From Diphasiastrum complanatum (Eukaryota; Streptophyta; Lycopodiopsida; Lycopodiales; Lycopodiaceae): 64,000 bases of DNA. The translations under genes and the position numbers were made by a program. This document shows, piece by piece, positions 11,261-22,700 of this stretch (position 1 is its first letter; every line of letters starts with the position of its first letter). The DNA lies in the NCBI GenBank assembly GCA_029204225.1, contig CM055093.1, forward strand, positions 21,816,433 through 21,880,432. The letters are read 5' to 3'. The notes beneath the pieces are model-generated. The model was not told the origin of the DNA. It made no database searches and was given only the letters and a program-made list of their open reading frames with translations.

Positions 11261-12239
11261 TACAAGGATGAGGAGCTTGCCTAAAGTAAAATTAACATGG
11301 TTGTTAGTATCTTCACAAATTTTGTGTTAATGAAAGTTCCATCTCTAATATCTATGTCAACATAGCTCTTTGGTAGGCTAGAGGTGCAACACCTTCGTAT
11401 TTTAGGGAAAAGGTGGTAAAGCTTCTCTTGTATTGCTTTTCCTTCCATTCTTTTGAGCTCTAGTTGCTAGTTGTGTCTTGTAGGACTGCAAAACTTATGA
11501 CAAGAAGAGTCCTTTTCTCTCCTAGTTGGAGGTTCCCACATACTATAAAGATTATTTTAATTTACAAATGTACTATGCTGAGAAATGAGCCAATAGTGCT
11601 ATGCAGAGGATTCCTATTCATTGTGCATTCATTGTGTTGGGAATGGACTCGTTGGGCGACAATACTCTTCCTAGTTCATGAATGTACTTTGTTAGGAAGG
11701 GAGTCATGCTTGGCAACAGCTAGGTTTTTGTACTTCAAATTCTTACATGGATGGTGGCACTAAATTTGACTTGTATACTCTCAATTTCATGTTGATGTCT
11801 CTAACCTTGAGACTATGTGATGTGGCTCATAGGATGGTGATGATGTATGTAGCCATGCATGACGCAAGTGTATACATGGCTTTACAGGTGCATAGAATAG
11901 TGTGCCTTGTGATTGTTAGCGATTTCTAACAGACACGCGTCTATGGCTGGTGGCCGCTAATAAGAAGCATCATGATTGATTATGTTCATTGGTATTTCAT
12001 TCTGCAAAAACACAGTCTAGATTTTCACCTTTTCTGTCGCTGGATCGTACACAAGGATTTTCGAAAATCTATGGGAAAGGGCTTTGAAGTGGATGATGTA
12101 CAAGGATAAACATTTGACCCCTCACTAGTAGAAGAACTTCGCATTTATCCACCTTGACCCCTAATGTAACAACCCAAAGTTTCTAGAGCCCACTAGAGCA
12201 CAAAAGATGCATCCATACTCCTCGTAAATTAAATGACAT
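11261..12239. other. No recognisable gene
   Basis: Several plus-strand open frames up to 99 codons are present (for example 11464-11763) but they carry no domain and no sign of selection that I can see. It may be the remainder of the LINE relic. Confidence 0.4.
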
Positions 12240-13125
12240 CTAGTGGCATTTAATCAATGGTAGGAGACCTACAAGAGTTTCTTCTATTAGGTGAGATCTT
12301 ATTCTTCAATAAACAAACATTAGAAATTAAGTTTTCCCTTTACTCTTGATAACACCATATGTAGCTAGATTCAAGGGCGAGAGACAATCACCAATATTTA
12401 TGATTTCCCTTATGTAGGCCTTACTATGGCACCTTCACTTTTAGGATTGTATATGTGCCTAATTGTAGTGAGAATATACATGGTGATTCAAACATAGCAC
12501 TAGTTTTCATTCTTCAAGGAATTGATCGTGTTCCCTACAAAAGAATACGGTATTGTAAAATATTGTCCTTTGTGCTAGTTTGGTGTAGTAGCTAAAGAAT
12601 GTGTTAACATGAATCAATATTGTCCTCAAGTACTACTTTTGGTGTAATAGTATCAATTTGTAGTGATATCTCACTTCTTCACCCTTTGGGATCTTCATAC
12701 AGAAAAGTGAATCCTTAGATGTGCGTTACTTGCCATAAAAATGAATCCCTAGATGTGCTTCACTTAAGAAAATCATGTTCCAATGAGGCTGATTCCATGG
12801 AATAACTCTTTCAAGCAATCTAAGCATCTCCATACCTCTTCTAGTGTATCCAATCAACTCGCTAGAAGGCAGCAAAACATTGAGATGTGGTTATGCAAAA
12901 GTACATACTTTTAACCTCATACATGCAACTAAAATACTAGAGAGCTTTACGGACGGATAAAATAACTAGAGACTAGGGAAAGGAGAACAAAGTTCACCTA
13001 CAATTTCAATCATTGAATGTCTTGGCCAGAGAAGCCAAAGTAAAAACTGTTTCAGCCTAAGTGGAGGCTGAGGCTAACAAAGCTGCCTCATGGATTGAAA
13101 TGGATAGGAGATCCAACAGTAAGAG
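12240..13125 (+). repeat. Diverged dispersed repeat, copy 2
   Basis: Partner of 10150-10914, in direct orientation about 2.1 kb away. The final 60 bp, around GGCTGAGGCTAACAAAGCTG, is the best conserved part; in both copies it can be read as a short Lys/Ala/Ser-rich peptide, perhaps by chance. Confidence 0.5.
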
Positions 13126-13674
13126 CGCAAAATCTTAAATTGCCAAGATACTTATAGCCACCATCATGCAGAAGCAATTCCCAGCCAAGAATGCCCTATA
13201 TCTTGAAATTTTTGGCCTACTATTGACCCAACAGACACCATGTGAGGAAACATAAGTCAAATACACTCCCTGAAGTCAGAACTCCAACCTGGTAAACAAT
13301 CACTCTCCATATATGATAAATTCTAGAAATATTCCTAAGATCACCTACAAGCATCTCTTAAAAGTTTTTAACACGAGCAATAGATGCACAAGAAATATAT
13401 GTGCCTGTCTTGAACATGCATAGATAAACAGATCAATCAATGAAATGACTGCACATACTCTAACCTCCTCCCATGTTTCTGAAATAAGACATTAGAGCTA
13501 TCCACTTAATGAACTTGTTCAAGAATAACTTTCAAAATGTTCCAGAAATTTCAGAACATTGACATGTAGCAAATAATATGTCCAGACTTCTAGACTCCAA
13601 ACAAATTATTCAAAACATTCACATGCAATACAAAGCCTTTACAAATTACTAGGCCCACTTGGCTGTTGAGGCAG
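13126..13674. other. Host intron sequence, no feature seen
   Basis: Left flank of element B. The last five bases, GGCAG (13670-13674), are the probable left target-site copy of B; the right copy is GCCAG at 19674-19678, one mismatch. Confidence 0.5.
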
Positions 13675-14092
13675 AGTTACGAATAGAGCCACATCTGATC
13701 TAGAATTAAGCTATGAAAGCATCACAAAAGCAAGACTTAACCCTAGAAAGCAGGAAAGAGAGAGATTAAGGAGGCTAAAGAGAGAGATCAATATCATCAG
13801 CTGAATGACAAATGAAACAGTTTCCCTACTTATAGCCAAGAGGAAGCCCTAAAAGGAAGCTCTCAGTGGCTAGGGCCCAACTGGGAGGGATAATAGTGCG
13901 CCCTCCAAAAAGGCCCCCACTCTCCAGTAATATGTCCAAATGGCCTAGTAATGAATAATAAGGCCAAAGGCCAACCATATAGTCTGAATGTCACTAATGA
14001 ATAAAAAAGGGCCCAAGGCCTGCTTATGCATAAAGTAAAGTAACTGTAAATGTAAATGGACGCGGCGAATGTAATGAGCCGAGTCCATAACT
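13675..14092 (-). repeat. 3' LTR of element B (418 bp)
   Basis: Starts AGTTACGAATAG and ends GTCCATAACT on the plus strand; same length as the partner at 19256-19673. Confidence 0.92.
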
Positions 14093-14100
14093 CTCCCCGA
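14093..14100 (-). promoter_or_regulatory. Polypurine tract of element B
   Basis: Minus strand TGTCGGGGAG immediately before the 3' LTR, identical to that of element A. Confidence 0.7.
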
Positions 14101-14138
14101 CACAAAAAAAAGACCCAACTGCCGAAAAGATAACCGGA

Positions 14139-17100
14139 TCAAGTAGCAGCAAGCCCTGGAGCATCAACAGCTAGAGGAACATCTAATGTAGAGGAATCAA
14201 CAAGTGCAACAAGAGCACGAGCCTGATCCGCAAGTAATGGTGTATGATAAAACACATCAATAGGCTCCCATGTAGCCTCCTCAATAGGACGACCATCCCA
14301 CTGGACCAAAAACTGAATCTGCCGGCGGCGTCGACTATGGTATAGACGGACCTGTAATATAGCAGCAGGTAAAAATGGAAATAACTCTGGAGCAGTAGGA
14401 AACTCAGCATCACAAGGAGCGTCATCCTCAATAGCAGCACGTAATAAACTGACATGGAATACATCACAGGTGCGTGTGGAAGCAGGAAGCCGTAAGCGAT
14501 ATGTAACTGGACTAAGAACCTCCACAATGCGATAAGGCCCATAATAGCGTGGTGCAAGCTTCTCAGTAAAAGCATGGCCCTGAACAAAATGATGGCGTGC
14601 AAACCGTAAGCGTAGATAAACCATATCTCCAAGCTGAAACTCAACATGGCGGCGGTGACAATCAACTGAGGTCTGATAACGCTGCTGAACATGCTGTAAA
14701 TGAGAACTGGCCCGAGTAATAAGCTCCCGAGCACCTGATAGAAAAGATGCAAGTATAACAGGTGTATCCTCAGGAGGAAGAGGAATGCCAAGTAAAAGAG
14801 GTGCATGGCCATGAGATAATAAAAAAGGAGAGACACCTGTGCTGGTACTAACAGAGCTATTATAGCTATACTCTGCTAAACATTAATGCTGATCCCAATC
14901 CTTCCCTGAAGGAGTAACAAAATGGCGTAAATAATCCTCAAGGATCCTGTTAAGGACCTCAGACTGCCCATCAGAAGTAGAATGATAAGCAGAACCCATA
15001 AAAAGCTGAACATCCAAAATACGCATAAGCTCTGTCCAGAATATAGATGTAAACTTACTATCCCGATCAGAAAGGATAGTACGAGGAAATCCATGCAGGC
15101 GGAAAATCTCTGATAGGAACAAACGTGCACACTGCTCTGCTGTGATAGTTCTGCGAACTGGGATAAAATGTGCCTGTTTCGAGAACCTGTCAACTACCAC
15201 CATACATGAATCGTGACCACGCTGGGTATGGGGAAGGCCAAGGATAAAGTCCATAGATATATCAATCCACTGGCGATGAGGAATAGGCCAACTCTGGAGC
15301 AAACCAGCAGATTTAGAACGGGAGTACTTATTACGAAGACAAAAAGGGCAGGTACGAATAAGTACAGCAAGCTCAGATCGAAGAGAGGGCCAATAGAAAT
15401 GGTCTTTGAGACGAGCATAAGACTTCTGGAAACCAAAGTGACCCCCAACAGGAGAGGAATGAGCATCCGACAACAACTGGGAACGGATACCCAAAGAAAT
15501 ACGGATACAAAGAGAATCATAATGATAAAGACGATTGTCAATAATGGAGTAAACCTGATGAGGACTGGACGAAACAGGTGGGGCAGAACTATAAACATCA
15601 CGAAAATCAGAACATGTAAGGTATGCTGCAGGTAGAGCATCAAACCATGGAGGAATAGTAGAAACGAGTGTATTTAACAAAGCTGGAAGACGAGATAATG
15701 CATCAGCAGCAGTGTTAGCACGACCAGGACGATACAATATGGAGAAATTAAAAGATTGTAAAAACTGCAACCAACGAAATTGACGATCACTAAGGTCACG
15801 TTGAGAAAACAGATAACGTAAGACTGGTGATCAGTAATAATGTCAAATGGGACTCGATACACATAATGACGCCACTTCTTAAGAGCATAGATAATAGCAA
15901 GAAGCTCTTTCTCATGCACAGAATAACGTTGCTCATAAGAGCGAAGACGACGCGACTCATAAGCAATAATACATTGTGACTGGCGAAGTAAAGCACCCAA
16001 ACCAACATTACTAGCATCAGTCTCAACAAGAAACTTTTGATCAAACTGTGGTAAACACATAACGGCAGCATCAACAACAGCACAACGAAGAGTATCAAAC
16101 GCTATCTGACAATCAGGAGTCCACAGAAAAGTACTAGACTTCTTCAAAAGTGCATGAAGAGGAGCTGCGATAGTGGCAAAATGAGGAACTGGACGACGAA
16201 GGTGAGTGGCTAACCCAAGAAACATACGAACATGATGAATATCAGTAGGTATAGGCCAATCCTGGATGGCCTGAACCTTATGAGGGTCCAGACGAATGTG
16301 ACCATTACAAATAAGAAAACCAAGAAACTCGATCTCAGAAACAGCAAAAGAACATTTAGACAACTTAGCAAATAACTGGTGGTGTACAAGTAACTGAAAG
16401 ACCGAGGAAAGATGGGCAACATGCTCAGCAAGAGACTGACTAAAAATAAGAATATCATCAAAATAAACCAAGACACAATGACCAAGAAGCGGACGTAAGA
16501 CGTTATTCATCACAATCTGGAACGTAGGAGGGCCATTAGTAACACCAAAAGGAAGCACACGAAATTCATATAAACCAAGATGAGTACGGAAAGCAGTCTT
16601 ATGTTCGTCAGAAGGGTGCATCCTGATTTGGTAATATCCAGAATTAAGGTCTATCTTGGAAAAGATTTTAGAGGTACTGAGCTGGTCAAAGAGGTCATCC
16701 ATGTGTGGAATAGGGTACTGATGATGAATAGTCAACTTATTTAAAGCACGGTAATCAATACAAAGGCGTTTGGTACCATCTTTCTTATTAATAAGGAGAA
16801 CAGGAGCACCAAAAGGGCTGTGACTAGGAACAATGAGACCCTGATCTAACAAGGCAATAATATGGAGCTCAAGCTCATCACGCTCAGATCGAGACATACG
16901 ATAAGGGGGACGGGAGGGAGGAGCAGAACCAGGACGCAAATCAATATGATGGTTCATGTCACGTAATGGTGGTAGCGTTGTAGGTTCTGAAAAGACAAAA
17001 GCATACTGATGTAATAAGTCAGAAATCACCTGAGGAATAGCTGCTGGTGTAGAAACTGGAGGAACTGGTACTGCCCGCTGAACACATAATAAGGCAGCAC

Positions 17101-17689
17101 AATGAGCCTTTGGCAGGCTGCGAATAAACTGCTTCCCAGTAATCAACTGGAAGTCTCCCTGAGAATCAATGCCCACAAGTGAGTGTGTAACTGCATCATG
17201 TACAAATGTCAATGTCTGCTGTGTCAAGTCCAGTGTAACGGCTCCAAGAGATGCAAACCAATCAGCACCAAGGATAAGATCATAACGCTCCATAGGGATA
17301 ATGTAAAGATCTGCCTGTCCAGAGAAATCTCCAATGCGGTATGGTAAACGCTGAAACATCTGAGAACTAGGAAAAGAATGAGAACTGGCAACCTCAACTG
17401 TGAGAGGCTGGGAAGCAGGAACAGGTGAAGCACGGATCCGACTAGTGATATAACTGCTAATAAAAGAATGAGTGCTACCAGTATCAACTAAAGCAATATA
17501 CTCTCGACCTGTAATATGCACACGTAACCGAATGGAGCGAGGACCAGGACGCCCTGTCCAAGTAGCATAGGCAAGCTGAGCATGGCAAGTATCAGGAAGT
17601 AAATCAGGGGAAGGCTCAGAGGATAAGTCAGACTCATCAGAAATATGAATGTAGATATCGAAATCATCTGGAGTAGTGCCCTCATGGTA
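14139..17689 (-). pseudogene. Element B pol (PR-RT-RH-IN-chromodomain), broken
   Basis: Protease has [10 protein letters not shown] (about 17480); RT has KIDLNSGYYQI and VYFDDILIF (about 16455); RNase H has VETDASNVGLG and HEKELLAIIYALKKW; integrase has the H/C zinc finger (FCLRN), ISMDFILGLP, LSDRDSKF and the Glu block; the tail FLVQWDGRPIEEATWEP is a chromodomain-like module thought to target chromatin in chromoviruses. A one-base deletion near 15825 (after ITDHQS) shifts the frame; the correct frame then continues until a TAA near 14883 where element A has a Leu codon, and is open again to the natural end. These are few defects, in keeping with the similar LTRs. Confidence 0.92.
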
Positions 17690-18572
17690 AAAAACAGCAG
17701 TAGTAGTAGGGAGAGGCTGGCGGCAATCACGGGCAAGATGGTCAGGACTCTTACAACGAAAGCAAAGACGCTTCTGCTGAAGATCAGCGAACTCTGCAGA
17801 CGTGTAATGTCGGACAAAAGCAGGTCGAGGAGTCGGAGGACGAGGAGGTGAAGGGGCAATGGAGAGAGCTGGAACAGAAGGGGCCGGTGTAGGGGTGAAC
17901 GTAGCGGGAAAAGATGAAGCAGAAGGACGGGGTCGGGAGAAGCGGGAAGGAAGGGTGTCAGAGTACTGACTACGGAATGTATCACGTTGGCGGTCAAGCC
18001 ACTGAGGATCAATCATAGCATGGCGGAGGTCACGGCGAAAAGTATGCCATACATGGAGCCCTTCCCGATCAGGATCAACTCTACCACGTGGCGGCACGTC
18101 CATCTAAATGTAAAGCAGCCAACTGGATCTTCTGAGGATTAGTCTTGGGGTAAATCTGAAAATATGTGTCAAGCTTAGCAAACCAATTCTCTAATAAGTT
18201 CCCGTCGGAGGAACCGGAATAGGTAGCAAGCTGTACCCTATCACGAAAGTCTCGAGCAAAGTGTGGCTCAGGAAGGGGGGGACGAGGAAAGAAACCAGGA
18301 GGTGGGTTAGATGGAATGAACGGTCCACCACCAGGCTGACTAGCAGAAGAAGATGGAAATCCAAATGGGGGGGGAGTCCCAAATGTAGGAAAAATAGGAG
18401 CTTTACCAGGACCATGAGGTTGTAAAGAATCAATCTGTGACTGCATAGTAGCAAAGCCGGTCATAACTGAATCGAAGCGAAGAACGAGGCCAGAAAGGGT
18501 CTCATCCATGCGACGAAACTGATCGGATAAGGTTTCCTGAGTAGTCTCACTCGGGGTAGGTGAATGTGCCAT
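17690..18572 (-). pseudogene. Element B gag with internal deletion
   Basis: The likely start is the Met at 18572 (MAHSPTPSETTQ), followed by a coiled region, a Pro/Gly-rich linker, and a gag core reading LENWFAKLDTYFQIYP and LAALHLDGRAATW. A frame break near 18095 follows. Further on, WLDRQRDTFRS joins directly to a Pro/Ser-rich linker; the roughly 65 residues that element A has at that point are missing, close to an in-frame loss. The zinc knuckle CFRCKSPDHLARDC (about 17725-17765) is intact and runs into protease. Confidence 0.85.
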
Positions 18573-19243
18573 AATGATAGTGGAAGGAATAGACGAAAAC
18601 TTGAGGGAGCGGACTCTTGTCGTCACCCCAAATTAGCCTATTACAACCAATATTATCACAACTGAAAAAAACAGACAGCAATGAACAATGGAGAAGCTGT
18701 AAAAATGCGCTGGACAGCCAGGGATACAATGTGAATTTGAAAGAGTAAACGGAGTCAGAATTCCTGAAAATGTAGTGGAGAATGAGGGCGCGACAGCCTT
18801 TTGATAAGCTGTAAAAGATGGCTGGAATTGGAGAAAAAAAAAAAAGGCAAAAGTGACAAGTTGGGTGTGCTGAGGCAGCGATTTACAGGTTGAAGAATTT
18901 TAGCTGTTTGGAATAGCAAATGATGTCGGAATTGGGTAGTTTTTGGATGAGGATGGGCGCTGGACAGTCAGGGAACTAACTATGGAAGATGGCTGCAAAC
19001 TGGAAAAATATCAGACGAAAGTGATAGGTCGGAAGGCAGGGACAGCGATGGAAAGGAAGAGGAGGAGCGCTGGGCAGCAAAGAAAAGAGGGGACAAAACA
19101 GGGGGAACGCTGGGCAGGAAGGAGTGGAAGGAGCAGCGATGGAACAGGGCTGTCAAAACGGTAATGGAGCTGTAGGAACAGCGATGGAGGAGCAAGGCAA
19201 GGTAGCAAAGAAAAAAAAAATTCCAGATTGTGCTCAGAAAAGT
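18573..19243 (-). other. Leader of element B
   Basis: Non-coding 5' leader between primer site and gag. It contains three or four copies of a motif like GCGCTGGACAGC or GCGCTGGGCAGC (18707-18719, 18957-18969, 19067-19078 and near 19110) and purine-rich tracts. Confidence 0.7.
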
Positions 19244-19255
19244 GCTCTGATACCA
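19244..19255 (-). promoter_or_regulatory. Primer-binding site of element B
   Basis: Plus strand GCTCTGATACCA, complement of TGGTATCAGAGC, initiator tRNA-Met type, abutting the 5' LTR with no spacer. Confidence 0.9.
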
Positions 19256-19673
19256 AGTTACGAATAGAGCCACAGCTGATCTAGAATTAAGCTATGAAAG
19301 CATCACATAAGCAAGACTTAACCCTAGAAAGCAGGAAAGAGAGAGATTAAGGAGGCTAAAGAGAGAGATCAATATCATCAGCTGAATGACAAATGAAACA
19401 GTTTCCCTACTTATAGCCAAGAGGAAGCCCTAAAAGGAAGCTTCCAGTGGCTAGGGCCCAACTGGGAGGGATAATAGTGCACCCTCCAGAAAGGCCCCCA
19501 CTCTCCAGTAATATGTCCAAATGGCCTAATAATGAATAATAAGGCCAAAGGCCAACCATATAGTCTGAATGTCACTAATGAATAAAAAAGGGCCCAAGGC
19601 CTGCTTATGCATAAAGTAAAGTAACTGTAAATGTAAATGGACGCGGCGAATGTAATGAGCCGAGTCCATAACT
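19256..19673 (-). repeat. 5' LTR of element B (418 bp)
   Basis: Partner of the 3' LTR. It ends 27 bp from the splice donor of Kelch exon 4 (exon edge 19701), with the 5-bp target copy GCCAG at 19674-19678. Confidence 0.92.
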
Positions 19674-19700
19674 GCCAGCAAGTATGGATCAGAGTAATAC

Positions 19701-19788
19701 CTGGTACCAAGTCATGTTTTTCAAATCGAGGTAGTATGTATCATTCAACAGCTTCTGCTCACCATTTCTCCCACCAAAAATATACAAT
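19701..19788 (-). CDS. Kelch exon 4 (LRR-Kelch gene)
   Basis: 88 bp. An acceptor TTTGTAG precedes it; its first base completes an Arg codon begun in the previous exon. It encodes [19 protein letters not shown] and then [10 protein letters not shown], a textbook Kelch blade with the Gly-Gly pair and the trailing D-T-Y-x-L-D strand. It ends CAG before donor GTATTA. The next exon is not in the window. Confidence 0.85.
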
Positions 19789-22700
19789 CTACAAAAGACC
19801 ATTCTTTTTTTGTTAATCTAGTGACTACTGGTAATCGTATCCACAATCAGAAATAGAGAATTCATATTCAAAGCAAAGCTGGTACTTCAGTGAGAATGAC
19901 ATTTCCACTTCAATATGTCCTTGAGTTTATATAACAGTTGAAACTTTTCAGCAGGAATGACACGTCATTACAACACTACAATGATACATGTTTTATGTCT
20001 AAAAGTACATGAGTGGAAATATGCAGATCCTGAAATTTTGTTGGATAGTATCACTGGCATCACTCAATCTAAACTTTTAGAAAAGGAAAAGAGCTTGATG
20101 TGATTTCAACTCACACAAAAAGAAATCAGAAGAAATAACCTTTTGATTAATTAAAGGTAAGTAGCACTAGCTGGTTCATAGCTAATTTTTTCAAGGCACT
20201 AAACAGGAAAAACAAGGGGAGAATATGGCCATGATACTTACAACTATCATTCAAACATCATTAGAGCTGTACAATGTCAGGCACCTAAACGAAGAACCTA
20301 CATGATGGAAGTATTGAAAGTATCCCAACGGGTATTTGGCATAAAAAGCAAGACTCATCATAGTTGTCAAGTTTATTCAGCATATATCAAAATGAAAAAG
20401 TACCAAGAGATATCATATTGCATCTTTGTTACAATCCTGTGGGAAAGACCTTACCTAGAAGATTCACCATAGCAATTTCCTTACTTATAAAGCATGGAAT
20501 TACCAAATATAAGATTAGAGACTTACTCGTTGTTGGACTACTATCCTCTCTCTCCCTAATCCTATGACTAATCTAGATCCATTCATTTATTGTATATAAT
20601 TACTTCTACAGTCGCACAGTCTGCAGAAATACACGGGTCATCTGACAGTCGACGGCAATTGTCAAAGGCAAGTATCGAAGGCAATTGTCGAAGACAATTA
20701 TTGAGGCTGTGGATTTGGATCCCAAGAGAGTAGTGAGCTTCTCCTAAGTCTGTCAAACCCCAAATACAATCCACGAAAATACCTTGTTAGTGTTAGTTTG
20801 ATTGGGCATATCTTGCAAGCTGCAGCTGACTTGTGTTTGTTGTGCATGTCATCTATCAATCAAGGAGATGGAACCCCCCAAGTTGACCTGGCTTCCGTGC
20901 CATGACCTCCAGGGGCCGCCTGCAACAACATCCACCGTCTCCATGGCTTTGTCAAAGCTGAGCTTTGGCAAAGCTCAGGGCTTTTTTGCTTGCGACTTCT
21001 TGCCATTTTGCTTTTGGCGATCCATTACAAAGATATTTGCATAGGGTAGAATTTGGATACAAAATCAAAGATGTCATACGTAATGAAATACTTTGCTGAT
21101 GGATCAACATTACATGAATATGCAAATTTGGATACAAAAACAAAGATGTCATACCTGATGAAATACTTTGCTGATGGATCAACATTACATGAATATGCAA
21201 ATTATTTGCCATAGGTTTAAGGAGTTCACTTCAGCTACAGTGAACTCACCTCAAACGAATAACATATCTACAAACAAGCAATTCACTAGAGAAAATCATT
21301 GCATGATTACAACAACCAATGCTGAAATTTACTTTTGAGGCTAGTAAGTGAAGAAAAGTTGAAATAGGCAAAACTCGAAAGCCAGCTGCTACAGGAAAAT
21401 TTCATGACTCACAGCCATTGGTATTCGACTTTTGAAGTATGTGTTATCTTAACTACTGCACCATCAAAAATACAAAAAAAGCTTCATGCAGGATTGTTAC
21501 TGCAACAGCCTCTATCACTTTATATTTTGGTGTGCTTACTGCTATATGAGGCACCCAGCTGAGGTATAGCTAGCACTGCATTTATTTATTAGTGATTTCA
21601 TTTTCATTTTCTACATGGCTTTCTAAGAAGTGCAGTATAGAGTAATGCATTTTCTCTCCTTAGCAGTTTTCAGTAGATGTTTTCAGTATTTACACTCCTG
21701 TGGTCTCATACACATTTGAATTGCTCTTAGCTATCTTACATACCTTAAGGTAATTTTTGGACATTAGTGCACTTTCTTTCTTTCTGATGGTTGAGCTGAG
21801 TGCATCAAGACATTCTTAAAGCATAACATATCTTCAGGTCCACACAACATTTCAGGCTAAGGATATCATCTAGTGAGCGAAACAGATCGTTTCATATGCC
21901 CTTGACAGCTAATTACCGCAAGGAAATGCAATTTGATTGCCAAACTACTTGACAGTGAGCTCTTAAGGTTCTTGAAAAGTCATTTTAGAAGACGTGCAAT
22001 TTTCTACAATTCTTTTCACGTGAACAATTGACAATACACTTTTCAGTATCGGCGCAGACATGAGGGTGCTTTTATCAAAACTACATTAACGTTTTGGTTC
22101 ATGCAAAGCTATATAAGCAGAACCCTTAAAACTTAAGAGCAACTGAGACTTAAACGAGATGTGGGACCCAATGAGTTCATCTTTCAATACCTTTTTCTAC
22201 CATCAAATGCAGCAGCATGATTATCACGAGGTGCTGGAACAATGCCATGAGTGGTACGTTTCACCCAGAGAAGGGTCCGAACATCAATGCTGAACAGGTC
22301 ATCTACCTGACAGCAACAAAGCTTTCTTGAGCACCATCGTATGAGCATTTACGATTAACTCAATGTAATTAAGACTGCTGCAGTTCTAGATTTTGTATCA
22401 AAGTATGCCGGATTATTTTGTTCTTATCTGAAATACTTACCAAGACATTGGAGCAAAAATACTACCCCACATGACAAATGGAAAAAATTACAACCAAAAT
22501 AGGTGCATCATCAGGAAAACATTAGAAAAGTCTTGATGAAGGCAACAAAAATTCCAAGATAACAAACATCAATCACATTGCCTTCTTCAGTACAAGGTCA
22601 GAACATGAGCTGTGCATAACAACATGAAGCTCCTCAAGAGCTCTTATTTACCTTTCCAGAGCTGCCAACATTTCCTCCAAAGATATATGTTGCACTTCCA

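Larger units (their letters stand above)
13675..19673 (-). mobile_element. Element B: nearly complete Ty3/gypsy chromovirus, 6.0 kb
   Basis: Two 418-bp LTRs, tRNA-Met primer site, purine tract, gag and pol in gypsy order, flanked by near-identical 5-bp target copies (GGCAG and GCCAG). By eye the LTRs differ at about eight positions, roughly 98 percent identity, so it is the youngest insertion here for which I could judge age. It is not functional: gag has a frame break and an internal deletion, pol has a frameshift in RNase H and a nonsense codon in integrase. It lies in an intron of the LRR-Kelch gene, in the gene's own (minus) orientation. Confidence 0.93.

Noticed and set aside
11464-11929. 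Two plus-strand frames of 99 and 60 codons
   Set aside because: Hydrophobic-looking but no recognisable domain, start context or homologue; left as unassigned.
15213-15635. 140-codon plus-strand frame
   Set aside because: Antisense shadow of element B integrase.
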